This document shows, piece after piece, positions 24,363 through 33,751 of a stretch of DNA of 64,000 nucleotides (the first letter of the stretch is position 1; each line of letters starts with the position of its first letter). This stretch comes from Actinomycetota bacterium (GTDB taxonomy: Bacteria > Actinomycetota > Acidimicrobiia > Acidimicrobiales > RAAP-2). The translations under genes and the position numbers were made by a program. The stretch is from contig WLNI01000001.1 of NCBI GenBank assembly GCA_009699875.1, positions 310,001 to 374,000 on the forward strand, read 5' to 3'. Below the pieces are notes generated by a model that worked only from the letters and a program-made list of their open reading frames with translations, was not told the DNA's origin and made no database searches.

Positions 24363-26591
24363 TTAGCCCTTGAAGAGAAATGCTGCGTCATCTTCGTCCA
24401 AGGTGGCCCGCAACTCCTCGGCCAAGGCTGGATGGTGCCGAAGTTGAGGATCGTCGGCGGTCATCTCACGAGCCATCTCTGCGGCTGCTTCGAGGAGGTC
24501 TCGGTCTCTCACCAAACTGGCCAAGGCCAAATCACTCTTGCCTTGCTGGCGACTCCCAAGGATCGTTCCTTCGCCACGGACCTCTAAGTCAACCTCAGCC
24601 AAGACAAACCCATCAGTCGATGCTTCGATCGCTTCGAGGCGAGTGGTGGCGTCCTCGGTGATTGAGCCTCCAAGGAGATAGCAAAAACTCTGCGTGTCAC
24701 CTCGACCTACTCGGCCTCGAAGTTGATGAAGTTGTGCGATGCCAAAGCGACCCGCGTCTTGAATCACCATGACGCTGGCGTTGGCGACGTCAACTCCCAC
24801 TTCAACCACGGTGGTCGCCACCAGGACATCAATGCGTCCCTCTCGAAACTCGCTCATCACCGATTCTTTTTCCGGGGTCTTTAATTGTCCGTGCAAGAGA
24901 CCTAATCGAAGACCTTTGAGCTCACCAGTGCGAAGTCGCTCAAGCTCTTCGGTGGCGGATGTTGCGACCACTCGGTCAGAGCCCTCTACGAGTGGGCAGA
25001 CGACGTAGGCCTGGCGGCCAGAAGCAACTTCTTCGCGCACGCGCTGCCACGCTTCAATCTCTTCGAGGTCAGTTCTCGCCCACCGTGTCGTGATTGGCGT
25101 TCGGCCCACCGGGAGTTCATCGAGGATCGACATCTCTAAGTCTCCAAAGACCACCATGGCGGCGGTGCGTGGAATTGGTGTGGCCGTCATGACCAGGAGA
25201 TCAGGGTCGTGGCGAGTCCCGTCAGCTCGCTGTCCCTTTTCGCGCAACGCCGCTCGCTGCTCAACACCAAAGCGATGTTGCTCGTCGACGACTGCAACGC
25301 CGAGCGAGGAAAATACCACCGTGTCTGTTAACAGTGCATGGGTTCCGACCACGAGATCAATCTCTCCATTGGCCAGGCCTTCGGTAATAAATCGACGCTC
25401 GGACGCAGGCGTCGATGCCGTGAGAAGTTTGAAGGTCACGTCTCGCCGACCGCCGAGTCGTGCCTCATCGGGAACGCTGAGTCCTTCAAGGTGATCTCGA
25501 AGCGCGAAGAAGTGCTGGACAGCTAAGACTTCTGTTGGCGCCATCATGGCCGCTTGATAGCCACCTTGAACTGCGGCCAACATCGCGGCGAGCGCCACCA
25601 CGGTCTTGCCAGAACCCACGTCTCCCTGCAAGAGACGATGCATAGGGAGCGGGCTGGCAAGATCCACGAAGATCTCATTGAGCACACGCCGTTGAGCGTT
25701 GGTTGGCTCAAAGGGGAGCTGCTCAAGAAACGAACGCACCAAACTCTGAATGACACTGGGCTCACCGTTGGCTTCTCCACTCTCGACTGCGTGGCGAATG
25801 CCACGCGCATCTGCTTCGAGTGCTCGCTTTCTCAAAACGAGAGCGAGCTGAAGTCGAAGGAGCTCATCAAAGGCGAGCCTCCTTCGCGCAGGGACTGTCT
25901 CTTCAAGAGTTTCGGGAGCGTGAATACCTCGCATCGCAGTCGTTCGATCGACGACGTCAATGCGCTGGCGTTGGTCCTGATCAAGAGGATCCGCGAACTC
26001 TCCGGCGCGCGCTAAGGCTTCAGCGACGAAGGTGCCGATCTCCCAACTGGTGAGTCCAACTTTTGAGGACTGGGGATAGACCGGGATAATCCGCCCAGTC
26101 TTCGCCGTCCCCTGAACTTTTCCCTCCATGCCAACCAAGAGATCCACGATGGGGTTGGTCATCTGCGCATTGCCCCGATAACTGTCGAGTTTTCCGAAGA
26201 ACAGCGCTTCAGAGCCAACTTTCAACTGGTGAATTCGCCACGCTTGGTTAAAGAACACCACGCGCATCGACCCAGTTCCATCGTCCACGTCAAGCTCGAC
26301 CATGGCTTTTTTATTTCGGGTTCGTCGCTGGCTCGCGGCGGTAACGGTGGCCAAGATCACCGCTTCGTCGCCAACAGCTAAGTCCTTGAGATCAGATTGA
26401 CGGGTGCGGTCGATGTAGCGACGAGGGTAACGCCAGAGCAGGTCGAGGACCGAGTCGACGTCCCACGAGTTGAGTGCAGTTCGTTTTTTGTCGCTGACTT
26501 TCTCCAGCAGCCCGACGTCAAGCGACGCCAACTGAGTGAGCGTCCGACCAGGGGACGCGAGACGTGCCGAGGAGTCCTCGGTCGGTGTCAC
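24363..26591 (-). CDS. recG: ATP-dependent DNA helicase RecG
   Basis: 742 residues; remodels stalled forks and branched DNA. An N-terminal wedge (OB-fold) domain covers about 60-170 (RYPRRYIDR...VVFFNQAW). The helicase core has Walker A LLQGDVGSGKTVVA (about 297-310), the DEQHRFG motif II, SxTPIPRTAA motif III and the QLHQLRGRVGRG motif VI. The length is normal. The GTG start overlaps the fakA stop by four bases, and rsmD follows immediately. Confidence 0.97.
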   Translation of the reverse strand: MTPTEDSSARLASPGRTLTQLASLDVGLLEKVSDKKRTALNSWDVDSVLDLLWRYPRRYIDRTRQSDLKDLAVGDEAVILATVTAASQRRTRNKKAMVELDVDDGTGSMRVVFFNQAWRIHQLKVGSEALFFGKLDSYRGNAQMTNPIVDLLVGMEGKVQGTAKTGRIIPVYPQSSKVGLTSWEIGTFVAEALARAGEFADPLDQDQRQRIDVVDRTTAMRGIHAPETLEETVPARRRLAFDELLRLQLALVLRKRALEADARGIRHAVESGEANGEPSVIQSLVRSFLEQLPFEPTNAQRRVLNEIFVDLASPLPMHRLLQGDVGSGKTVVALAAMLAAVQGGYQAAMMAPTEVLAVQHFFALRDHLEGLSVPDEARLGGRRDVTFKLLTASTPASERRFITEGLANGEIDLVVGTHALLTDTVVFSSLGVAVVDEQHRFGVEQRAALREKGQRADGTRHDPDLLVMTATPIPRTAAMVVFGDLEMSILDELPVGRTPITTRWARTDLEEIEAWQRVREEVASGRQAYVVCPLVEGSDRVVATSATEELERLRTGELKGLRLGLLHGQLKTPEKESVMSEFREGRIDVLVATTVVEVGVDVANASVMVIQDAGRFGIAQLHQLRGRVGRGDTQSFCYLLGGSITEDATTRLEAIEASTDGFVLAEVDLEVRGEGTILGSRQQGKSDLALASLVRDRDLLEAAAEMAREMTADDPQLRHHPALAEELRATLDEDDAAFLFKG

Positions 26592-28240
26592 TCGATTCCA
26601 AAAAGGTATGGATAGAGCGGTTGACCGCCATGGTGGACTTCAACCGAGACTCCAGGTCGTTCTTCAGCGAGCCACTCAGAGATCTGTCGCGTCGTTCCGC
26701 TTGACGCACCGTCGCCCTCGATGACGGTGACGAGTTCATGGCTTGGGAGGATCAAGCGCTCGAGGAGTTTCTTCGCAGCCCCATCAAGCGAATCAGCTAC
26801 CACCAAGATCCCTTCGTGGCTCAGTCCCATCCAGTCGCCTTCTCGCACTGGTCCCGCACCGGTTTCGGCGTCTCGAACCGCCTGGGTGATTTCGCCAGCG
26901 ATCACCGAACTTGCGGTCTCTCTCATGGCGTCGAGGTTCTCTTGGATCTCGGCTGACGGGTCGTAACTCAGTAGGGCAGCAAAGCCTTCAACGATGCTGT
27001 TTGTGGGGACGACCATCACCGAGCACTCGGTCAGTTCATTAACCTGTTCAGCTACCGGGCGAATATTTTTGTTGTTCGGCAGAATCACGACATTTGCCGA
27101 TCCTGTTGCCTCGACGGCGGTAACCAACTCGGCCGTCGACGGGTTCATTGATTGACCACCCTTGACCAGGTGCTTGGCTCCAAGGGAACGGAAGATTCGA
27201 CCAACGCCGTCCCCGGTGACCACTGCGACAACCGAGGTCGTTGGTGCAGGACCACTCGGTCGAACCTCTCGCTCATCGATATCGACATTGTCTCTGACCC
27301 ACCGCTCCTCGATGACTTGTTCATCGAGGTCGGTCACCCGAATCTCTCGAGGCTTTCCAATTTGAATAGCGGCTTCAATGGACGCCCCGATGTCGTTGGT
27401 GTGAATGTGACAGTTAAAGATTCCCGCTCCCCCCACCACGACAATGGAGTCGCCAATCCCCGCCCACACTTCTTTGAACGCGTCAATGGCCTCGTCGGGT
27501 GCTTCGAGGAGATACATGACTTCGTAACGCAGATCAGAAACGTCACCGTCGCCGTGACTCTCTTGAATAGAAATATTGACGTCCATGCTTTCAACATCTG
27601 GGGCAATCGGAAGAGCTCGATCCGACACCACAAAACAAAGCGCATCAAGAAGCAGGAGGTAGCCCGTCCCACCTGAGTCGACAACTCCCGCGTGTCGAAG
27701 TGCGGGAAGCAGGTCAGGAGTTTTTGCCAACGCGTCTTCTGCGGCGAGCCGAGCCGCCTCAGCAACACTCGCCACGTCGCCGCCTTCGTTGGCGGCACTC
27801 GTCGCTCCATCCCCCGCAGCTTTGGCGACAGTGAGAATTGTTCCTTCAACGGGTCGCACCACGGCTTGGCGAGCGAGAACATCGGCGTGAGCAAATGCTC
27901 CGGCCAACGTGGTGCCATCAATTTCCTCGCACGATTCAAATCGTTCCGAGATCCCCCGGAGAAGTTGCGACAAGATCACTCCGGAGTTTCCTCTCGCTCC
28001 CATGAGAGAGCCATGAGAGACGGCCTGACAAAGTGTCGCCATCTCCACGGGGTCGTCGAGAGCCTCAATCGCAGAGATGACCGACTCGATCGTCAACGCC
28101 ATGTTGGTCCCGGTATCGCCATCAGGGACGGGATAGACGTTCAGTCGGTTCACCACATCTTGGTGGCTTCTCAAGACGTCTCGATAGGTGCTCAGGACCT
28201 GGCGGACGTCCATGGCCGACAGCGTCGAAGAAGGGCTCAT
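26588..28240 (-). CDS. DAK2/DegV-associated fatty acid kinase-like protein (FakA/YloV)
   Basis: 550 residues. The N-terminal DhaL-type kinase domain contains NVYPVPDGDTGTNM (34-47), which binds ADP-magnesium, and the GARGNSGVILSQLLRG segment; a middle domain and a C-terminal domain (DGASSG..., ending YPYLFGIE) complete the YloV layout. Homologues phosphorylate fatty acids bound to FakB. No FakB is in the window. I chose the ATG at 28240 since earlier codons overlap the rpmB leader. It precedes recG with a four-base overlap, as in many Gram-positives. Confidence 0.88.
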   Translation of the reverse strand: MSPSSTLSAMDVRQVLSTYRDVLRSHQDVVNRLNVYPVPDGDTGTNMALTIESVISAIEALDDPVEMATLCQAVSHGSLMGARGNSGVILSQLLRGISERFESCEEIDGTTLAGAFAHADVLARQAVVRPVEGTILTVAKAAGDGATSAANEGGDVASVAEAARLAAEDALAKTPDLLPALRHAGVVDSGGTGYLLLLDALCFVVSDRALPIAPDVESMDVNISIQESHGDGDVSDLRYEVMYLLEAPDEAIDAFKEVWAGIGDSIVVVGGAGIFNCHIHTNDIGASIEAAIQIGKPREIRVTDLDEQVIEERWVRDNVDIDEREVRPSGPAPTTSVVAVVTGDGVGRIFRSLGAKHLVKGGQSMNPSTAELVTAVEATGSANVVILPNNKNIRPVAEQVNELTECSVMVVPTNSIVEGFAALLSYDPSAEIQENLDAMRETASSVIAGEITQAVRDAETGAGPVREGDWMGLSHEGILVVADSLDGAAKKLLERLILPSHELVTVIEGDGASSGTTRQISEWLAEERPGVSVEVHHGGQPLYPYLFGIE

Positions 28241-28269
28241 GGCCAGCGATGCTAACCTGTAGCCCTGAC

Positions 28270-28365
28270 GTGTACGAGGAGGACTCTTTGAGCCCCTCGG
28301 CCACAGGCTCTCAACCGGGGAGCCACTGTCCAGGAGGTCTGACCCAATATGGCTGCAGTGTGTGA
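28270..28365 (+). promoter_or_regulatory. rpmB leader with possible short ORF and alternative hairpins
   Basis: A short frame begins at TTG 28288 (GTG 28270 is also in frame), has AGGAGG five bases before the TTG (28277-28282) and ends at TGA 28363-28365, overlapping the rpmB start in another frame. GAGCC (28290-28294), GGCTC (28306-28310) and GAGCC (28320-28324) allow two mutually exclusive stems. rpmB has its own AGGAGG at 28332-28337. Translation-coupled control of L28 is speculative. Confidence 0.3.
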
Positions 28366-28564
28366 ACTTTGCGGAAAGAAGCCGTCGTTTGGCATGAATT
28401 TGAGCCACTCCCACCGACGAACCAAGCGACGGTGGGATCCAAACATCCAGCGGGTCCGAGCCCTTATCGATGGCTCACCAAAACGAGTCAACGTCTGCAC
28501 CTCATGTCTGCGTGCCGGTCGGATCACCAAACCACCTCGCCGAGAGATCCCAACCGCGAAATAA
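28349..28564 (+). CDS. rpmB: 50S ribosomal protein L28
   Basis: 71 residues. CELCGKKP at the start and CTSCLRAG near the end give the two CxxC pairs of the zinc-binding L28 form; HSHRRTKRRWDPNIQ is the family core. ATG at 28349 with AGGAGG 11 bases upstream. It is divergent from fakA, and convergent with thiL across 3 bases. Confidence 0.96.
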   Translation: MAAVCELCGKKPSFGMNLSHSHRRTKRRWDPNIQRVRALIDGSPKRVNVCTSCLRAGRITKPPRREIPTAK

Positions 28565-28567
28565 CAC

Positions 28568-29536
28568 TCATACGTCGTGAACCCAGCCCATTGGGGAACT
28601 CGACTCGCCAAGAATAATTCGCTGCGTGTGCTCTGGCGTAATCATGCCGATGCTGATCGGTGGTTCAAGACCCTGGTCTTCGAACCCTGAGCGAAGTCCC
28701 TCAGGGTCGCTCGTTGTCATCACTAACGCAAAATCTTCTCCCCCGCCAAGCGCCTCATCAAGCGTGGCGCCAGAGCAAACGGGAACGCTGGTGAGTTCAA
28801 AGCCAACGTGAGAAGCATCGGCAAGCCGGTGCAGGTCGATACTGAGCCCATCTGAGACGTCGATCATGGCCGAGATCCCACACTCTCTCGCTGCCGCTCC
28901 CTGGGCGAGCAGCGGGACGGGTCGGAGATAGGCGTTGCGTAGCGTGCTTTCGATCTGTTCTTCGCCTCGCTGGAACGCAGCGAGACCCGCTGCTGATCCA
29001 CCAAGGGGTCCGGTCACAAAGACCGTGTCTCCAGCGTGCGCTCCGCTGCGCGTCACGGCCGTGCCACGCGGCACGTGGCCGATCACGGCAATTGAGACCA
29101 TCGTGGTGGCGGCCTCGCTGACGTCGCCGCCGACGACTGGACAGGAAAACGCAGCTGCGGACTCAACGACCCCTTCCATCAGCTCATCGATGCTGGCATG
29201 TTTGGCACAGGCCACCGAGGCGACCATTACCCAGGGGCTCCCGCCCATCGCCGCAATATCAGAGAGCGTCGAACTTGCGGCCCTCCAGCCCAGCTCTTGG
29301 GGGCTCATGAACTCAAAATTGCCGTGGACCCCCTCGACGGCAACGTCCGTACAAAAGAGGATTTCTGAGCCCTCAGGGGGCGTTCCTAGGACCGCAGCAT
29401 CGTCTCCAAACCACTGTTGACCTTGGGGTTGGGCAAACGAAGCCGCCATGAGCATTCTTCCGATACGATCCAGAGTCGAATCTTCTCGACCGATCGGTCC
29501 CCCGTTGGGGGCGGGTTCCCGTGTTGGCGAGGCCAC
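28568..29536 (-). CDS. thiL: Thiamine-monophosphate kinase
   Basis: 322 residues; phosphorylates thiamine monophosphate to the active cofactor. WFGDDAAVL (about 42-50), FCTDVAVEGVHG, the SDIAAMGG loop, VVGGDVSEA and MIDVSDGLSIDL are AIR-synthetase-fold motifs diagnostic of ThiL. The GTG at 29536 is the only start that keeps the N-terminal REDSTLDRIG helix; no clear ribosome site is visible. It is divergent from pckG, and no TPP riboswitch is seen. Confidence 0.95.
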   Translation of the reverse strand: MASPTREPAPNGGPIGREDSTLDRIGRMLMAASFAQPQGQQWFGDDAAVLGTPPEGSEILFCTDVAVEGVHGNFEFMSPQELGWRAASSTLSDIAAMGGSPWVMVASVACAKHASIDELMEGVVESAAAFSCPVVGGDVSEAATTMVSIAVIGHVPRGTAVTRSGAHAGDTVFVTGPLGGSAAGLAAFQRGEEQIESTLRNAYLRPVPLLAQGAAARECGISAMIDVSDGLSIDLHRLADASHVGFELTSVPVCSGATLDEALGGGEDFALVMTTSDPEGLRSGFEDQGLEPPISIGMITPEHTQRIILGESSSPMGWVHDV

Positions 29537-29552
29537 AGATAAGGCTTAGCAT
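29524..29552 (+). promoter_or_regulatory. Candidate promoter for pckG
   Basis: TTGGCG (29524-29529) and TAGCAT (29547-29552) are separated by exactly 17 bases and lie about 58 bases before the pckG start. The match to the sigma-70 consensus is moderate. The -35 half lies inside the divergent thiL coding end. Confidence 0.4.
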
Positions 29553-29609
29553 GAGTCGCTGTACCAGGGGAAGTCCCACCAGCGGTTCTCATAGGAGGAC
29601 AACAGAACA

Positions 29610-31400
29610 ATGGCATCTAGCAACAATGCAAAATTGAACGCATGGGTCGACTCGATCGCGGCCTTGACACAACCAGACGACATCTACTGGTGTGACGGCT
29701 CTGCGCAAGAGTACGACCGACTCTGTGAGCTCTTAGTAGCGAACGGGACCTTCACCAAACTTTCTGACGCCAAGCGACCAAATAGTTACTGGGCGCACTC
29801 TGACCCGGGTGACGTGGCACGAGTCGAAGACCGCACCTACATCTGTTCAACTGACGAAATCGACGCTGGTCCCACCAACAACTGGCGTGACCCCGCCGAG
29901 ATGCGAGGACTGCTCGACGGTCTCTTCGCAGGGTGCATGAAGGGTCGCACGATGTACGTCGTCCCGTTCTCAATGGGCCCGCTGGGTTCTGAGATTGCCC
30001 ACATTGGTGTGCAGCTCACCGATTCTCCCTACGTGGCAGTGTCCATGCGAATCATGACTCGCATGGGACAAGGTGCATTAGACGTCCTTGGCGACAGCGG
30101 CGAGTTCGTCCCCTGTCTCCACTCAGTGGGTCACCCACTTGCCGACGGCGAAGCCGACGTGGCGTGGCCCTGTAACGCAGAGAACAAGTACATCGTCCAC
30201 TTCCCAGAAACTCGCGAGATCGTCTCATTTGGTTCTGGCTATGGAGGAAATGCTCTCTTGGGGAAGAAGTGCTTTGCTCTTCGCATCGCTTCAGTGATGG
30301 CCCGAGACGACGGCTGGTTAGCCGAGCACATGTTGATCTTGAAGCTGACCTCTCCTCTCGGAGAGACAAAGTACGTCGCCGCCGCATTCCCATCGGCGTG
30401 TGGCAAGACCAACCTGGCAATGTTGATCCCAACCTTGCCAGAGTGGAAGGTCGAAACCGTTGGCGATGACATCTGTTGGATGAAGTTCGGTGCAGATGGG
30501 CGTCTCTATGCCATCAACCCTGAAGCTGGGTTCTTTGGCGTAGCCCCAGGAACCTCGATGCACACCAACCCCAACGCCATCGTCACTGTTGGTGCCAACT
30601 CAATCTTTACGAACACCGCCATGACCAGCGACGGTGACGTCTGGTGGGAGGGCATGAGCGAAGAGGTTCCTGTCGGGATGACCGACTGGCAAGGGAACGC
30701 CTACGACCCGGCGTCAGAAAAGCCAGCTGCACACCCGAACGCTCGATTCACCGTTCCAGCTTCCCAAGACCCCGCCATTGCCTCCGAATGGGAAGACCCC
30801 GCTGGCGTGCCGATTTCGGCGATTCTCTTTGGTGGTCGTCGAGCCTCAGTGGTGCCGCTGGTCTTCCAAAGCAGAGACTGGGATCACGGCGTGTTCTTAG
30901 GATCGATCATGGCGTCAGAGACCACGGCTGCCCAGGCAGGCGCGGTTGGAAATCTTCGTCGAGACCCCTTCGCCATGTTGCCATTTTGTGGCTACAACAT
31001 GGCTGACTACTTCCAACACTGGCTCGACGTCGGTGCAAGCAGTGATGAGTCGAAACTACCGAAGATCTTCTACGTCAACTGGTTCCGACGAGGCGACGAC
31101 GGACGTTGGCTCTGGCCCGGGTATGGCGAGAACAGCCGCGTGCTCGAGTGGGTCTTCGAGCGGGTTGCCGGTCGAGGCGACGCGCTTGAGACCCCAATTG
31201 GTGCAGTGCCGACCATGGCCTCACTGAACACCGAGGGTCTTGATATGAGCGACGCTGATGTCGAAGAGCTTTTGCGAGTCGACAACGATGAATGGCGAAA
31301 AGAAGTGCCGCTCATTCGAGAACACTTTGCCACCTTTGGAGATCGACTCCCCGACAGCCTTCACGGTGCCGTGGACGATCTCGAACAGCGACTCTCCTAG
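29610..31400 (+). CDS. pckG: Phosphoenolpyruvate carboxykinase (GTP)
   Basis: 596 residues; interconverts oxaloacetate and PEP with GTP/GDP for gluconeogenesis. The P-loop [10 protein letters not shown] (about 258-267) is the kinase-1 motif of the GTP class, and the GDDICWMKF metal segment and the [14 protein letters not shown] loop are conserved. AGGAGG stands 11 bases before the ATG. Its stop overlaps the stop of the convergent MFS gene at the palindrome CTAG (31397-31400). Together with ppdK at 44832 it suggests a flexible PEP-pyruvate-oxaloacetate node. Confidence 0.98.
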   Translation: MASSNNAKLNAWVDSIAALTQPDDIYWCDGSAQEYDRLCELLVANGTFTKLSDAKRPNSYWAHSDPGDVARVEDRTYICSTDEIDAGPTNNWRDPAEMRGLLDGLFAGCMKGRTMYVVPFSMGPLGSEIAHIGVQLTDSPYVAVSMRIMTRMGQGALDVLGDSGEFVPCLHSVGHPLADGEADVAWPCNAENKYIVHFPETREIVSFGSGYGGNALLGKKCFALRIASVMARDDGWLAEHMLILKLTSPLGETKYVAAAFPSACGKTNLAMLIPTLPEWKVETVGDDICWMKFGADGRLYAINPEAGFFGVAPGTSMHTNPNAIVTVGANSIFTNTAMTSDGDVWWEGMSEEVPVGMTDWQGNAYDPASEKPAAHPNARFTVPASQDPAIASEWEDPAGVPISAILFGGRRASVVPLVFQSRDWDHGVFLGSIMASETTAAQAGAVGNLRRDPFAMLPFCGYNMADYFQHWLDVGASSDESKLPKIFYVNWFRRGDDGRWLWPGYGENSRVLEWVFERVAGRGDALETPIGAVPTMASLNTEGLDMSDADVEELLRVDNDEWRKEVPLIREHFATFGDRLPDSLHGAVDDLEQRLS

Positions 31401-32830
31401 CGACGACCACGTTCGCGACGCCGCTGGCGTTGGCGGCGAAGTCGAGACATCCGTCCAAAGATGTAAAACAATGCACCCCCGCCCGCAACGGCGGCCATCA
31501 CGATGTCGCCTTGAACGAAGGTCAACGAAATCGCCACGGGAATGACCGCACCGATCACCCAGATCAGTTGTTGACGGGTTGCAAACTTGGCAAATGCTCT
31601 CCCCTGGGCCGCCACGGGGATATACCGCTGGGTCATCGCATCAAAAGAAGGCTGGCCAATCGCGCCCGCGATGCCAACGATTAACGCCAGCACGATTTGA
31701 ATAGGTAGCCCTCCAAGATACGACGCTCCTATCGCTCCAAGGCAGACCAACAACAACGCGGTCATCAACATCTGTGGCTCTCTCATCCAACTACGAAGAC
31801 GCGGGACGAGCGCCAAGCCAATCAACGCTCCAATGCCACTTCCCCCCAGGGCCAAGCCGTACCACCAGAGCGGGGCATGGCTCCGGCGCAGCCCAAAGGC
31901 CAATAAAAAGACGAGGAATCCAGCCAGGCCACGCAATAGCGAGTTCGCGGTGAGCCCGAGAAGAACTTCAGGGTGAGTGACGGGTTGAAGTCGAACCACG
32001 TCCGGATCCCCGTCATCCCATCCGCTCGACGCTCCTCTTCGATCGTCATCGACAGAGACATCGTCGTCATAGGCATAGCCCTCGTCGTCATAGTCGCCGT
32101 CTGACCTGCCCCGAGGAAGCCGAAGACGGAACCCCGCTATGGTGCCGCAGATAAAAACTGCCGCACAAAAGATCAGAACCGCAGAAGAGCCAATTGTTTT
32201 CAATAAAATAATTCCTGGAATCGAGATCACAAATCCAGCCAAGGTTCCAAGCAGTGTGAGTTGTGCATTCCACCCGGCCAGGCCATGTTGTGGCCGACCG
32301 TCAGGAGTCGATTCGGTGAGATACGCGTCGGCTTCTTCGTGTGAGGAGTACTCGTCACCCATCTCTTCTTCGGCGGTCGCAATTTCTGGGACGAGCGCTC
32401 CTCGTGTGACCATGTACAACTTTGAGAGCACCAGAATCAAGAAGGCTTCTGGGAAGAGGGCCAAGCTATGAATGTCTCTCGCCATCAACGGACACAGCAA
32501 GGCTCGACCCACCGCGGAGAAGACCACCATGGCCCGGCGAGTATTACGCGACCGGTCAATCAAAGGCCCCAGGAATGGCGAGACGATAGCGAAGGGGGCG
32601 ATGGTCAAGAGGAGATACAACAACACTTTCGATTTCGCCTCTGTGGGAGAAATCGAGAAGAAGAGTGATCCCGCCAGCGAGATCGTCACCAGTGTGTCTC
32701 CGGCGATCATCAACACTTGGACGAGCGCCAAGCGACCAAAGGGTGTCGATTGATCAAAAAGGTCTTGGAGTGCTTCGCCTGCAAGGCTTCGCAGACGAAC
32801 GATGCGAGCCCGTACGGCCATAGCACTCAC
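31397..32830 (-). CDS. MFS-type multi-pass membrane protein
   Basis: 477 residues with about ten to twelve hydrophobic segments arranged in two halves (about 35-230 and 300-460), separated by a loop. The [12 protein letters not shown] segment after the second helix resembles the MFS loop 2-3 motif. A long, strongly acidic insert (about 240-275, many Asp and Gly) lies in the central loop, and the C terminus is very basic ([13 protein letters not shown]). The transported substrate is unknown. It is convergent with pckG and divergent from the DUF1295 gene. Confidence 0.75.
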   Translation of the reverse strand: MSAMAVRARIVRLRSLAGEALQDLFDQSTPFGRLALVQVLMIAGDTLVTISLAGSLFFSISPTEAKSKVLLYLLLTIAPFAIVSPFLGPLIDRSRNTRRAMVVFSAVGRALLCPLMARDIHSLALFPEAFLILVLSKLYMVTRGALVPEIATAEEEMGDEYSSHEEADAYLTESTPDGRPQHGLAGWNAQLTLLGTLAGFVISIPGIILLKTIGSSAVLIFCAAVFICGTIAGFRLRLPRGRSDGDYDDEGYAYDDDVSVDDDRRGASSGWDDGDPDVVRLQPVTHPEVLLGLTANSLLRGLAGFLVFLLAFGLRRSHAPLWWYGLALGGSGIGALIGLALVPRLRSWMREPQMLMTALLLVCLGAIGASYLGGLPIQIVLALIVGIAGAIGQPSFDAMTQRYIPVAAQGRAFAKFATRQQLIWVIGAVIPVAISLTFVQGDIVMAAVAGGGALFYIFGRMSRLRRQRQRRRERGRR

Positions 32831-32920
32831 TCTACGTTGTCACTCGCCTCAACCTTGGCTCATCATCAACATTCACCCTTTCTGATCCCTCCACGGGCTT
32901 CGATCGCTACGCTGTCTCAC

Positions 32921-33742
32921 ATGGAGATCGCCACCGGACTTGCGCCAGGCCTTGGAACTGGAATTGGCGTCAGCGCCATCGTCGTTATTGTGGTCCTGAC
33001 CTTGGCTTTTGTTGTGGGGAAGATTCGTCATCGCTATCGCGACATCGACGTCTTTTGGCCCTTGGGTTTCGTCGCGGTGGCAGTCTCTGACTTCGTGATG
33101 TCATCGAGTGCGACGGGTTCTGACACAGTACAGCGGGTACTTCTTTTGGTGGTGGTTTCTCTGTGGGGAGTGCGACTTGCCGCTCACTTAGGGTGGCGCA
33201 GTCGAGGCGAAGAAGAGGATCCGCGCTATGTGGCACTCATGCGAGGAGCAAAGGGTCGAAACGAAACGCTCTATGCCATCGTGGTGATCTACGCCTTACA
33301 GGCGGCCTTAATGTTTTTTGTCTCACTTTCGATTACGGTCGGCATGTACGCCACTTCCCCGCTTCGACTCTTAGAAATAGTTGGCCTTGTTCTTTGGTTG
33401 GTGGGCTTCAGCTTTGAAGCCATTGGCGACTTTCAACTCTCTCGGTTTTTGGCGAAGCCAGCGAATAGAGGCCACGTCATGAATCAAGGATTGTGGTCAT
33501 GGACTCGACACCCGAACTACTTCGGCGACGCCGCGCTCTGGTGGGGAATTTTCTTCATCGCGTCAGCTGGACTCTGGGGATTCGTCACGGTCTTGTCACC
33601 GCTCGTGATGAATCGCCTCTTAACCAGTGTCTCGGGTAAACCTCTTCTTGAAGGCAGGATGAAAAATACTCGAGAAGGCTACGCCGAGTATCTCGAGAAG
33701 ACCTCACCCTTCTTCCCTCGTCCACCGAGAAAAACGTCCTAG
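32921..33742 (+). CDS. DUF1295 / steroid 5-alpha-reductase-like membrane protein
   Basis: 273 residues with about six membrane helices. The C-terminal block WSWTRHPNYFGDAALWWGIF is the DUF1295 signature shared with isoprenylcysteine methyltransferases and steroid reductases. I chose the ATG at 32921, which begins directly before the first hydrophobic helix; the frame is open earlier but that part overlaps the divergent gene. Substrate and cofactor are unknown; lipid or steroid reduction is possible. Confidence 0.85.
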   Translation: MEIATGLAPGLGTGIGVSAIVVIVVLTLAFVVGKIRHRYRDIDVFWPLGFVAVAVSDFVMSSSATGSDTVQRVLLLVVVSLWGVRLAAHLGWRSRGEEEDPRYVALMRGAKGRNETLYAIVVIYALQAALMFFVSLSITVGMYATSPLRLLEIVGLVLWLVGFSFEAIGDFQLSRFLAKPANRGHVMNQGLWSWTRHPNYFGDAALWWGIFFIASAGLWGFVTVLSPLVMNRLLTSVSGKPLLEGRMKNTREGYAEYLEKTSPFFPRPPRKTS

Positions 33743-33751
33743 CGGTTCTTT

